Made by a program: the position numbers and the translations under genes
Part shown: one piece after another, positions 8,699 to 20,600 of the stretch
Layout: every line of letters starts with the position of its first letter
Numbering within the stretch: position 1 is the stretch's first letter
Assembly: GCA_018644665.1 (NCBI GenBank)
Contig: JABGQA010000118.1
Location: forward strand, 1-64,000
Source: Candidatus Poribacteria bacterium
GTDB lineage: Bacteria > Poribacteria > WGA-4E > GCA-2687025
Direction: 5' to 3'
Length of the DNA stretch: 64,000 nucleotides
The notes under the pieces: model-generated
Databases searched by the model: none
What the model was told of the DNA's origin: nothing
What the model saw: the letters and a program-made list of their open reading frames with translations, nothing else

Positions 8699-11600
8699 CT
8701 ACTTCAGGATGACCAGGCGCCTCGCCTCGCTGTACGAGCCCGCAACCAACCGGTAGAAGTACACGCCGCTCGCGACGCGCTCCCCGGTATCGTTGCGACC
8801 ATCCCAGTGAACCGCGTCGTCTCTCGACGTGTACTCGCCCGCCTCCATCAACCCGAGGCCGATCGTCCGCACGAGTGTGCCATCGAGTCGGTACACCTCT
8901 ACGGTGACTTCGCTGTCCGTGGAAAGCGAGAACGGAATCCACGTCTCGGGGTTGAACGGATTCGGGTAGTTCGGCAGCAGCGATGTGTCGTACGTTGGGT
9001 GGACGATGGTCGGTCGACCGAAGCGGTAGCCGAACAGTTCGCCCTCGCGGTCGCTAAGGCGAACGTCCGTCAACCGAAGGGAGTCGGCAAGCGTCTCCGC
9101 GTCGTCAACCCGCACGAACAGCCTTGCCAAGACACCCGTGGACGAGCCATCCGGCGCGCGATCCGCCATGTCGAGCCGCACGGCCGCCATGTGCATGCCG
9201 TCGCTGCTCACGCGCGGATCCATCCAGAACGCCGAGTCACCGAGGACATCGCCAGCCGCGACATGGTCCAGTTCGAACGCGCCGCCCTTCGTGCTGACCT
9301 GGAACTCATATCCGGCCAACTCGACGGCGGTGATCCCGCGCAGTTGGACCTCCGTGAGGCCCGTGGTCTCATCGGTCAGCCCGACATGCAGGGACAGCGT
9401 TGCGCGCACCGAGGAAGGCTGCGTCAACGCGGGCGCGCTGAGGGATGTCTGCTCACCGAAGTGCGTGGCAACCGTCACCACGTCGATGATGCTGATGACG
9501 CCATCGCCGTTGGTGTCCGCGCGGCTACCGGCCGGCGCCGGCTTGCCGAACAGTGTCGCTACGCTCACGAGGTCGATGATCGTCACCGACCCGTCGCCGT
9601 TGACGTCCCACGGTGGGAGCTCCGGCCCGGGCGCGGTCTCGGCGACCTGGAACGTCCCGGAGGTCGACACGTTGGCGCTGACGGTCCGCGTCGAACTCGT
9701 GCGCGTAGTGGCGACTTCCTCCCACCCGAACCCAACCAGCTGGTAGATCGTCGGGGAATCCGCGGTGAACTCAGACTCGCCAGGCACAGGGACGCTCAAC
9801 GTCGCGGCCCGGTTGAAGCTCGTGAGCACCTGGCGCGTCGCAGTGCGGATCGTCAGTTCACGCGCGGTGCCCGCGACGGCGTTGTCGAGACTTGTGAGAC
9901 CGGTGGGTTCGCCGATCTCAACCGCGCCCGTCAACAGGCCGTTCGCGAACAGCCCGAGAGGCGTCACACTCAGCCGCGTCCCGTCCGCCAGGGACGCCGA
10001 CCCGCCGCGACCGCCGATCAGAGCGGCGTTGATGGTCGGCGACAGGATGGACGCGTCCGTGTTCCCCGCGGTGTCGGCTGAGCTCACCGCGTAGTAGAAC
10101 GTGCGACCCTGCAGCACCGTGGTGTCCGAGTAGGAGGTGGTCGCCACAGCGGTCGCGATCGGCGTCAGGGCGGAACCATCCGTGAAGGGCGTGGTAGACC
10201 GGTAGACGTTGTACGCGCCCGCGTTCGCATCCGGCGTCCATGTGAGAAGCAGGCCGCGCGAGTCGGGAGTAGCTGAGGTCGACAGACTAGGCGGCGCCGT
10301 AGTCGGCGGGTCCGAGTCGAACGCCACGGTGAATGTGGGACTGTCGGACGAGTTCCCTGCGCCATCGACGGCGCGCACGAGGATCGTGGACGAGCCGCCA
10401 CCGACGGTGACCGTCTGGCTGAACACGCCCTGTCGTGTCGGCAACGAAGTCTCCGCGCCGTTGATGATCAGTGTCACGGACGCTAGGTCGCCGTCCCTGT
10501 TGTCCGACACGCTGCCGGACATGAAGAACGATGCATGTGATATAGACGACGCGATCGGATCCAACTGCACAGTCGGCGCGACCACGTCCTGCACTACGTT
10601 GAGCGTGTCTGACCGGTCGCTCAGGTTACCGGCATTGTCCTGCGCGGTCGCGGTGAGCGCGTTGTCGCCTGGCGTGATCTGCACGCTCTCGAACACGAAC
10701 CCGCCGGTTGCGTCCGTGACGGTCGTGATACCGGACGAAACGCCGTTTGTGCGCAGCGCCACCGTGATGGGTAGCGAGCCGCTCCCGTCCAGTCCGGGGA
10801 CCTTACCGGCGACGCGGATCGTGCTGGTGTTGGACGAGGACTGCGCGTTGTCAAACGCGGGCGCAGGCGGCGGAACGAGCGACACGGAGAAGCTCCACGT
10901 CGCGAACGAGACGTTCCCGGACAGGTCCGCGACCTGGATGCCGATGCTGTTTCCGCCCATCCCGAGGGCGCCAGGGCTCGTGTTGAGACCACGTTCCAAC
11001 GACGCGGCCGCAGCGCCGCCTGCGTCGCCGCCACCGAGAGAACGCTCGAGGGCGTTCAGCTCGAGCGGGTCGAAGGAGGCCTCGCCTCCGCCGCCGATGG
11101 AGCGTTCGAGCGCGTTCAACTCCAACGGGTCGAATGACGCGTTATCGCCGCCGGTAAGCGAACGTTCGAGGGCGTTCAGTTCCAACGGGTCGAAGGAGAA
11201 CCCGCCGCGCGACCCCTGATACGGCGCGAATATCTTGCGGCCGAACAGACGCACGATACCCGTGCGGCGGTCGAACTCGGCAATGCCAGCGTCCTCGAGC
11301 TGCCCAAGCTTCTGCGGCTCGGAGCCGTTGATGGTCAGGTACACGCCCGTCGGGTCGACGCCCGCCGCATCGCCGACGGAGAACGAGAGCATGTCGAGCC
11401 CCGTGTCATCGACGCTCTGCCCCGGCTGCGGGAACAGGATCGTGATCGACGGGTCGGTGTCGTCTTCCTGATCGGTCGCGACATCGAACGTCCACTGCAA
11501 CTCGCCCTGGTTCCCGGCGCGGTCACGTATGCGGATGATCGTGCGGTACGTCTCGCCGTCGTCCAAGAGAGGCCAATATCTCACCTGTCCGTTGGTCGCG

Positions 11601-14600
11601 ATGAACTCGAAGTTCGGGTCGTCAACCACCGAGGCGAGCGCGGAGCCGTCGATACCGAACAGCACTTCGATCGTGGAGGCGTCGAAGTCGCGCCCCTCAA
11701 CGGTCGCGGCGAGCTCCGGCTCAAGCGTCTGCACAACCTCACCGTCGACCGGTATTGGCTCCGCGATGGTGGGCGCCACGCCGTCGACGAAGAACGGGAT
11801 GCCCAGGCTTGTCGCGTTGCCCGCGAGATCCTGCACAGTAATGGACGCGAAGTGCCGAAGCGGCTCCTCCGTGTCAGAGGCCGCGAACGGCTCGGGGGCG
11901 GTGAACTCGACCCCACCGTCGACATTCACGGTGGCCGCGACGGCCACCTCGTCGATGAGCAGCAGCACGCTGTCGGGGTCTATGCCGTTGAGGTCGCTCA
12001 CGCGCGCGCGAATCGTTTGCGTCGTCGCCAGCACCACGCTGTCGGCGACAGGATCAACGAACGCGACCTGCGGTGCCACGGTATCCAGACGCACGTCGAT
12101 CGGGTCCGCATCGGCGGTGTTGCCGACTTCGTCAGTCGCGGTAGCCGCGACGCTGTTGGCACCCTCGCGCAGTCGGACCGCGGACGTGCGGAACGTCGTG
12201 CCCTCGACGAACGCAGGCGTCGGTGTCTCGTTCACGAACACCGTTACCGACGCGCCCTTCTCGATCCCGGACCCCGTGATGACGAAGTCGGTTTCGTTCG
12301 TGATCGACGGCACGTCGAGAGTGAACGCGTCGGTGGCGGCGTCGCGCTCGAACTCGAACAGGCGGATGTCGCCCTCGTTACCCCGGTTGTCCGTCGCCCG
12401 GACGAGGAGGACGTTGTGGAAGTCCGGCTGGATGTCGGAGATCTCCAACGTCGCGATGTCGCCGGCGATCGTGAACGCGATGTCTTCGCCGTTCAGCGTC
12501 CCGATAACGCTCGCCACGCCCGACAGATCGTCGGTCACGCCGAACTGGATCGTCGCGGTCTCGCCCCGGATATGCGGGGTGAACCCGGTGATGAGGCGGA
12601 CGCCGTCGATCTGCGGATTCAGCAGGGACGGCGCCTGCACGTCCGCAAGACGCTCATCGAAAGCGACCTCGGACGTGAACACGCTCTCGTTGCCGGCGAA
12701 GTCCGATGCCGTGACCCGCACGGTTACTGCGGAGCCGGTGTCGAAGGCGGCGTCGGGGGTCGCGCTGAAGCTGCCGATGTCGGCGTCGTAGACTAGCGTG
12801 GCTCCACTGTCGGACCCGTCAAGCTCGATGCTGATGCTCGCGGGATCGACTCCGCTCAGGCCGTCCGTGACGGTGCCCGTGAAGTCCGGCTGTAGGTTCC
12901 CGGTCACCGACGGCGTGACGAAGCCGATGGTCGGCGTCGTCGTGTCATACAGGACGCTCACCGGCGCGGAGAGCGGGGAGACGTTCCCGAGGTCGTCCCG
13001 CGTCTGCAGTTGGATGAGCTTCTCACCGTCTCCGTCGAGCGGAACGTCGAACGCCCAGGTGTTGCTCTCGGTCGCGACGGTCACGCCGACGATCTGCCCA
13101 TTCACGAAGAAGGCAATCTCCGTGTCCTTAGGCGCGGCCCCATCGATCGTGAACGGCGACGTGTTGACGACGGCGAGGAAGTTGGCGTCGGGATTGCCAG
13201 CCTGATTCGGCGCCGACGAGGAGTCACCCGTGCCGAAGGACGCTCCGGCCACGTCCGTGATGACCGAGAACGTACCCGATCCGGTCCCCGCGTTGCCGGC
13301 CTTGTCCGCGAATGTCGCCTCTACGGTGTAGTCGCCAGCCGGCAGCTCCTCCGCGAGGGTCGCTGTGGCAGTTCCACCGCGGTCATCGCTGGGCAGGTAG
13401 TCTGCGGCGAGCGTCTCGCCATTCAGGGTGACGGATACACTGTCGGGGTCGATGCCCGACTCACCGTCGCGGACGACGACGGAGATCTCTTGCGCGGACG
13501 CGACATCGCCCTCGGGACTCGAGGACACGAACAGCGGAGCTGTCTCGTCGCCCGCGGTCAGGTCTACTGTGAAGGTCCACGACAGCGTCGACGACAAGCC
13601 GTTGGTCTTCTTGGCCTCGAACGTGACCAGGTATATCCGCTGGTCCACGAGTTCCTTCGTGCCGGAGAACGTGCCCGTGTTCTCGTCGAACGTGATGGAT
13701 ATCGGCCGACCGTTGAGCCGTATCTCGGAGGCGTCGATGTCGCCAGCGCTGATGCCGAAGTCCGCGGACGCCGATATCACGGGCGTCAGCGAGGAAACTG
13801 TGGATGCGCGTTCCGGGCTTACGACCGCGAGCACGGGCGGGATGGCGTCGACGATCACCTCAATGGGCGATGACGGTTCGCTCACCAAGCCGAGGGTAGC
13901 AGTCGCCGTGATTCGGTTCGAGCCCTGCGCGAGCGTGAGGTTGGCAGAGAACGTCCCGTCGGCTCCGACGGTGGATGATCCCAACGTCTGGCCATCAGCG
14001 TTGAGGAAGGTGACGGCGGCTTCGCCTGTGTCGCTCGTGCCGGAGACCGTCACGGCCTCGGTCGGCGACGACGCGACCGCGCTCAGCGTGGGCGCCGCAG
14101 GAGCGACGTTCGTCAGTCGGAGCGATGTCGTGGCTGCCAGGCCCGTCCCCGGGACAACGCGGAGCGAAACCGCCTGATTCTTCGCTGCCGGGGCGTCGAT
14201 GAGCGTGTCCCACACGACCTGCTGCCCACCGGAAGCCAATCCGGCCAGCGAGCCCAACGTGGTGGCGGCGACCCACGCGCCGCCGTCCGTCGCCTGGTAC
14301 TCGACCGTAACGGTCGCGCTGCCTTCGGGGTTCGGGTTCACGATCGTGAACGTCACGGGTATCTGGCCGGACGACCCCTGCGCCGTCAGGTCTGATATCT
14401 CAATGAGGGCCGGGTTGACCGTTGGACCGTCGCCCTCGAACGTGGCGCTCTCCGCGCCGATCGTCGCTAGCACGGACATCGAGTACTCGCCGACACCCAG
14501 ACGCAACTCGGTGGAGTAGGTCGCGCCTGTGAGGAGATCACCATCGCCGGTGGCGGTCATCGTGACGCCTTCGAGCGTCGTCCCGTTCCCGTCGTCAACG

Positions 14601-17600
14601 GTCAGCAGCACGCTTTCCGGGGCAGTCTCGTCGGCGTTCACGACCACCGCGATGAACGTGTACGCGTCCTCGATGGTGCCGGTGGCGGGGTCTGAGTAAC
14701 CGGCGGCGATGTCGAAGCCCGCGCCCAGGCCACCGTCGGCAGCCAGCACGGTGACGAGTATCGTGCGCGCGGTCTCGCCTTCGCGGTCGTCCCGCACGGT
14801 GAACTTGACCGTGTACGTTCCGGCATCCCCGACCTCGGGCCGCAGCGTGAGTTCCGCCGTCGTGTCGTCCGCCGCGAACACGAGTCGATCTGCGGGGAAC
14901 TCCGTCTCTATATCAACGGTCAGAGGATCCTCGTTCGGGTCTGTCACGCCAGCGAGGAGGTCGATGAGCACTTCCTCGTCTTCGAGTAGCGATACCGGTT
15001 CGGGCGACGGCACAACCGGCGGGAAGTTCTCGCCCTGCTGCACGGTGACCATTAGGGTGGCCGTGGACGTGCCCTCTTCGCGACCGTCGTCGGCTGTGAA
15101 CGTGAAGTCGACCGGGTCGTCTTGCGCGTCACCGATCGCCGGTGTCCACACGAACACGAACGCCTCGTCGTCGACCTTGGTGATCGTCGCGCCGTCCGGC
15201 TGCGGGGCCACCGTGAGCGTGACCTCGTCCTCGTTCGGATCGGTAACGCCGATCGTGACCTCGAACGGCTCCTCTTCGGTCGCCGTCTGCGACAGCAGGT
15301 CGGCGAACTCTGGGGCCTCGTTCGGGGCTTCAGTGACGACGGCGCTGACTTCCGCTTCCGTCTTAAGCTGGCCTGTGTCCGTGACGGACAGCGTGAACGA
15401 GAAGTCCTCGGTCCCCAACGGGGCCTCGAATGCCAACGTCAACTCGGGCCCGGTCGCGCCGTCCACAAGACTGAATCGCACCCACTCGGGAACGCCCGAC
15501 GCTCCGAGCGTGACATCGTCGCCATCCAGATCGCTGCCTTTGACGACGAACTGGGACTCGACAGTCTGCTGGATCTCGATGGAACCCAGAACGCCCTCGC
15601 CATCGCCACCATCAAGGGAGGCGAACACCAACGCCGGGGCGAGGTTCACGTCAGTCACCGTCACGGAGAAACCCGATGTCGCCACCTGGTCGGCGTCGTC
15701 TAAGGCCGTGACAGTCAGCGCGTGCGTCCCCGCGCTCTCGTAGGATATCTCCGGCCAACTCACCGTCCCAGAGGCGGCGTCGAATGTCGCGCCGTCGGGC
15801 AAGCCGTCAACCGTGAGCGTCACTTCGCCGCCTTCGGGGTCGCTCGCAGAGACGGTTGCCTCCGCGCTGCCGCCTTCATCCACCTCGATGTTCGCGATGG
15901 CGTCGATCACTGGCGGCAGGTTCACGTCGGCGCCAACAGTGATGAGCGTGGAGGCGCTCGCCGACTCTAGCGAGTCGTCGGCGGTCCACTGGATGGTGAA
16001 GAACTTGCCCTGGATGGCCTCTGGCACCGAGAACGTGAACGTGTGCACGAACGCGCCTGCGTCCTCTGCCGCGTCCGCCGTGTTGAAGTCGCGCAGGGAG
16101 GTGCGCACCGCGGACCGCACGTCGCTATCCGTGGCTTGCGAGGCGGCGGAGATGCTCACCTCGTCGCCTTCGTTCGGGTCGACCGCAGTCACTTCTATAC
16201 TGACGTCTTCGCCCACCTCGACCACGAGGTCCGCCGGCGCCGAGATGGCAGGCGGCTCGTTGTTGCTCTCGGCTGTCACGATGAACTGGGCCTCAACGGG
16301 GTCGTTGATCCCGTCTGTGACGGCCAGCACGACCGTATACTGCGCGAACAGCCCGCCGATATCCGCGACGCCCACGGTGAGAGACTTCGAGGCCGCGTCA
16401 TACGTAACCGACGGCTCGCTGTCTCCGTCGCGGCCGGACTCCTGTACTACCGATGTCACCTCGAAGGAGACAGCGTCATCATCCGGGTCCTGCACCGACG
16501 GGAAGACGGTCACCTCCGTGCCCTCGGTGACCACGATAGGCGTGATGCGGCCGACGACAGGCGGGTCGTTCTCCTCTACCGGCGCCGTTACGAGGACGTT
16601 AAACGAGACGGAGACCGAATCCGCGGCGTCAGCCGTGACGGTACTCACCGTGACCGTCGCCTCGCCCGCGGACAGCAGCAACACATCCAGCACCGTGCCG
16701 TTCAGCGTCGTCTGCGCGATGTCGGGGGCCGAGGAAGCTGCGGACATTTCGGCGTCCGCGGACGGGCCCTGCGGCTGCACGAACACCGGGCTGTCGCCTC
16801 CCAGTTGTATCGTGACCGGCACATCGCTGACGAGACCCTCGATGTCGTCCAGCGTACGGGCCTCGTTCACGATCGGGGCCGGCAACGGCTCGACGGATAC
16901 CTCCACGAGCGCGGCGCCTGAGACGTTCACGCCGTCGCTGACCTGGTAGATGAACGAGTCTTGTCCGGTGAATCCGTCATTCGGCGTGTACACGCGCGAG
17001 GCGCCCTCGCCAGCCAGCGTGCCGCCGGCTGGAGGTGCGACGATGTCGTACGTTAGTGGCAGGCCTTCTGGGTCGGCGCCAACGAGGACGACAGTAGTCG
17101 GGGTGTTCAGGAACGTAGTGAACGGCCCCGACGGCCCGGCCGTGGGCGGGAAGTTGGGTAGCGTCACGACGATCGAGACCGCCAGTTCCTCGGACGCGAG
17201 CGCTGTCTCGCCGTCGACCTCCAACGCGGTAACGGAGAACGTATCCGCGCCCTGGAACGACGCCGTTGGCGTGTACGTCACCGTAAGGTCGCCGGTCTGC
17301 TCGGCCGTGCCGCCGACCGGGGAAGCCGCTCCCAGCTCCAGCGTGTGCGTGTCGGTATCAGGGTCGGTGATGACGAAGGTAACGTCGACGGGGACGCCGG
17401 ATGTCGTTGCTAGCGTGGTCCCTGCGGCGTAGCCGACCACCGGCGGGTCGTTCACCGCTACGACATCGATCTCGACCGAGCCCGTCTCACTATCGAGCGT
17501 GCCGTCACTCACATGGAATGTGAACCCGTCGGGCCCTGCGTACTCGGCCGCTGGCGTGTAGCGGGCGATGCCGTCACCGGTCGCAAGGAGTTCGACAACG

Positions 17601-20600
17601 CCCTGCGCGGGCTGCGTGTCGATCACGAAAGTCAGAGCGTCTCCGTCAGCGTCCGACGCGCCCAGGGTCATGTCGATGTCGATGACCGTGTCTTCCAGCG
17701 CCTCGACGCTCTGGCCCGTGGCAACCGGGGCGTCGCTCACCGCGGTCACGGTCAGTGTGAATGTCGCTGAGCCGGACAGCTCGCCGTCGCTGGCCTCGAC
17801 TGTGGTGGAGAGCACCCCGTTGAAGTCGGCAGGCGGCACGAACGTAAGCGTCTGGGTGGCAGTGTCGACCGAGAAGTCGCCCGCTGTGGCCCCATCGCCA
17901 AGTGCGGCGTCAGCCGTCACCGTATACGTGAGCGCTTCGACGTCGGAGTCGACGTCAGAGACCTCCAAGTCGACCGTGAGGGTCGTGTCTTCGGCAATCT
18001 CCTGGTCCGCGATCGTGTCGATGACCGGAGCATCGTTGACGGCCGTGATCGCGAGTATGGCCGACTCGCTCACATCGAACTCGCCATCGTTCACCGTGAC
18101 GGTCACGATCGCCTCGCCCGAATAGTCCAGCGCGCCCGTGATACTCAGCGTCGACGTCGCGGTGTCGTAACTCAGAGTGACGGCCGTGGCCGGGTCCGCG
18201 GTCGTCGCGATGATGAGCGACTCGATTGCGGTGTCCGCATCGGACAGCTCGAGCGTAACGTCCAGCGTGCCTTCCTCGGCGATGGTGAAGCCGGACCCAC
18301 CGAACGAGGCGACGACGGGAGCATCGTTCACCGGGGTCATCGTCAGCGTGAACGACTCAGACGAGTCGAGTAGCCCGTCGCTCGCCGTGACCGTGATGAC
18401 CGCAGATGAGTCGTAATCTGCCGCGGGTGTGACTGTGAGGAGTGATGTCGTCGCGTCGTACGAGGCGGCGCCTGCGGCAGCCGGCGCCACAGAGACCGTC
18501 ACGTCGACGGTCGAGCCCGACGTTGCGTCGTCCACGTCGTAGACCGTCAGCTCAACGTCAACCGACGTGTCCTCCACCGTTGTCTGCGCGGAGATGGCGT
18601 CGATGGTGGGCGCGTCGTTGGCGCCTGCAATGGCGATGAGGAACGTGGCGGTGCGTACGCCCTCGACCGTCGGATCGAACCGACCGACGGTGATGTCCAC
18701 CATCGCGCTACCCGAGGCGACGTCGTCCGCGCCGATGCGTACCACGCGCGTGCCGAGAAGGTCGGCTTCGCTACTGTCGCTGTAGAGGTCGGCCACGACG
18801 AACGCGCCTTCGACAACCCCGATCGGGGCGAGCAGCCCACCGAGCGTGGTCACGAATGAGCCGTCTGTCCCGACACCGGTGAGGATGGACTCGCCCGAGT
18901 CTAGGTTCGTCAGCCGCACGACCGCGCCGTCAGCGACGAGCGTCCCAGTGGTGTAGACGGAGCCACCGACGGCCAGCACTGGCGCGAACCCCGAGCCGGC
19001 GTCGCTCGCGAAGACGATGATCTCGACGGGCCCGCTCTCGTCCGTGTTGTAATTGGTCGCCGGCGTGATCGTAAGCTGATCCCCCGCCACCTCGAGCGTC
19101 AGTTCGGGGGCGGTGCTACGCGCGACGAAGTCGACGGCTGTGTCTCCGGTAGTCACGCTGAGGGCTATCGTGAGCGTCGTATCCTCCGTGAATTCCTGAT
19201 CCGCGACGGCGGACACGCTCGGGAGGAACGGGACGAGGAGGATCTCCATCGGCGACACCGTCGGCTCGCTGGGCGATACGAACACGTCGAACGGCTCGAC
19301 CGCCTCGTGCCCCTCGGCGCTTGCCGATGCGAGGTACAGGCCCTCTTCAAGTGTTACGCGGAAGGCGCCCGCGTCATCGACCGGAACGTCTACGACAAAC
19401 GTTGGCGTCACGTCTACGCGCTCGAAGCTCAACGCCGCCGCGTCCGCGGTCGGCGAGAGACCGTACCCGTTGTGCGACAGCAGTGACCCTGTGATTACGG
19501 CTGCGTAGGGAAGCTCGAAGTAGTCGTTCGAGAACAGCGTGTCCGAGACCGTCGACAGATTGACCGTGCCGACGTTGTTGCGCCGGTACTTGAGCGGGAT
19601 CGGCAGCGTGTACCCGGCGGGGTCGCCGATCGAGTCGATGGCCTCTGCGGTCAGGTCGTAGTCGTCGTCCGGGAGCGCCTGCAACTCGCCGACATCAAAC
19701 TGTCCGAGCCAATAGGACGCGTCCTCGGTAGGCTCGGGGATCTGGAAGACGGACGCGATTCCGACGTTCCCGCTGTCGATCAACTCGCGGAACATCAATG
19801 AAGCGAAGCGGCGAGCCAGAGCGGGGTCGGTTGGGTCGACCGTGCCTTCGGCTGGAAGGCCGAGCGCAGGCCCGATTTGGGAAATCCGCGCGATGGCGCT
19901 CGCGCCGTCGGCGACGTCAACCCACTGGAAGTTGTAGGGGTCGGGGAGAACCCAGCTCGAGACGAGCGTGCCGTCGGCAAGCTCCACGTCGCCAGCGAGC
20001 GTCACTTCGTACACGTAGTGCACGACGCGCCCGGGGGTAAGGGACGTCGGACTGGACGTCGCCCAAGTGTCGCCATCCATGACCAACAACGGCGCAGACA
20101 GCGTGTTCAGGACGGCGCCCGTGCTAGCGTCGCGTTCTTCGACGATGACGGTCACGGCGTCCACGACCGGCAGCGAACCCACGACGCCGACGCCGCCAGC
20201 CCAAGCCGCCAGGAAGTTAAGCGCGGCGGCCGAATCGAAAACGAAGGTGTAGGGCACCAGCGTGCCGGTGGCTACGCGCAGAACAAGCGCGTCGGCTCCG
20301 CCGGCGCCGCCAGCGAGCGACATTGTCACTCCGGCGACATCCGCGTCCGTCATCGCCAGCACGTTCAGAAGCGGCGCCCCCAGGATGCGTGGCACGTCGC
20401 CCGCGACGTTCCCGATGTCGGGGACGAGGTAGTCACGTGCGAAGGTCATGGGGTTGCCGAGGTTGCCGGACACCAGCGCGTTGCCGTAGTCGGGGTAGAG
20501 GACCGGCGCGGAGTTCGGGTAGCCGGGCAGCACGAGTTGCAGGAGCGTTGTCTCGAGCGCCGTCGCGAGTATCCCTTGATCGGTCGTGCTGAGGGATGTC

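Noticed and set aside
9430..9640. Dockerin repeats as evidence of a cellulosome
   Set aside because: There is no glycoside hydrolase or scaffoldin in the window. Dockerin repeats are widespread in non-cellulosomal surface proteins.
11018..11197. Regular 60-bp repeats as a CRISPR-like array
   Set aside because: The period is an exact multiple of three, the repeats are in frame within a gene, the 'spacers' are conserved, and no cas gene is present.
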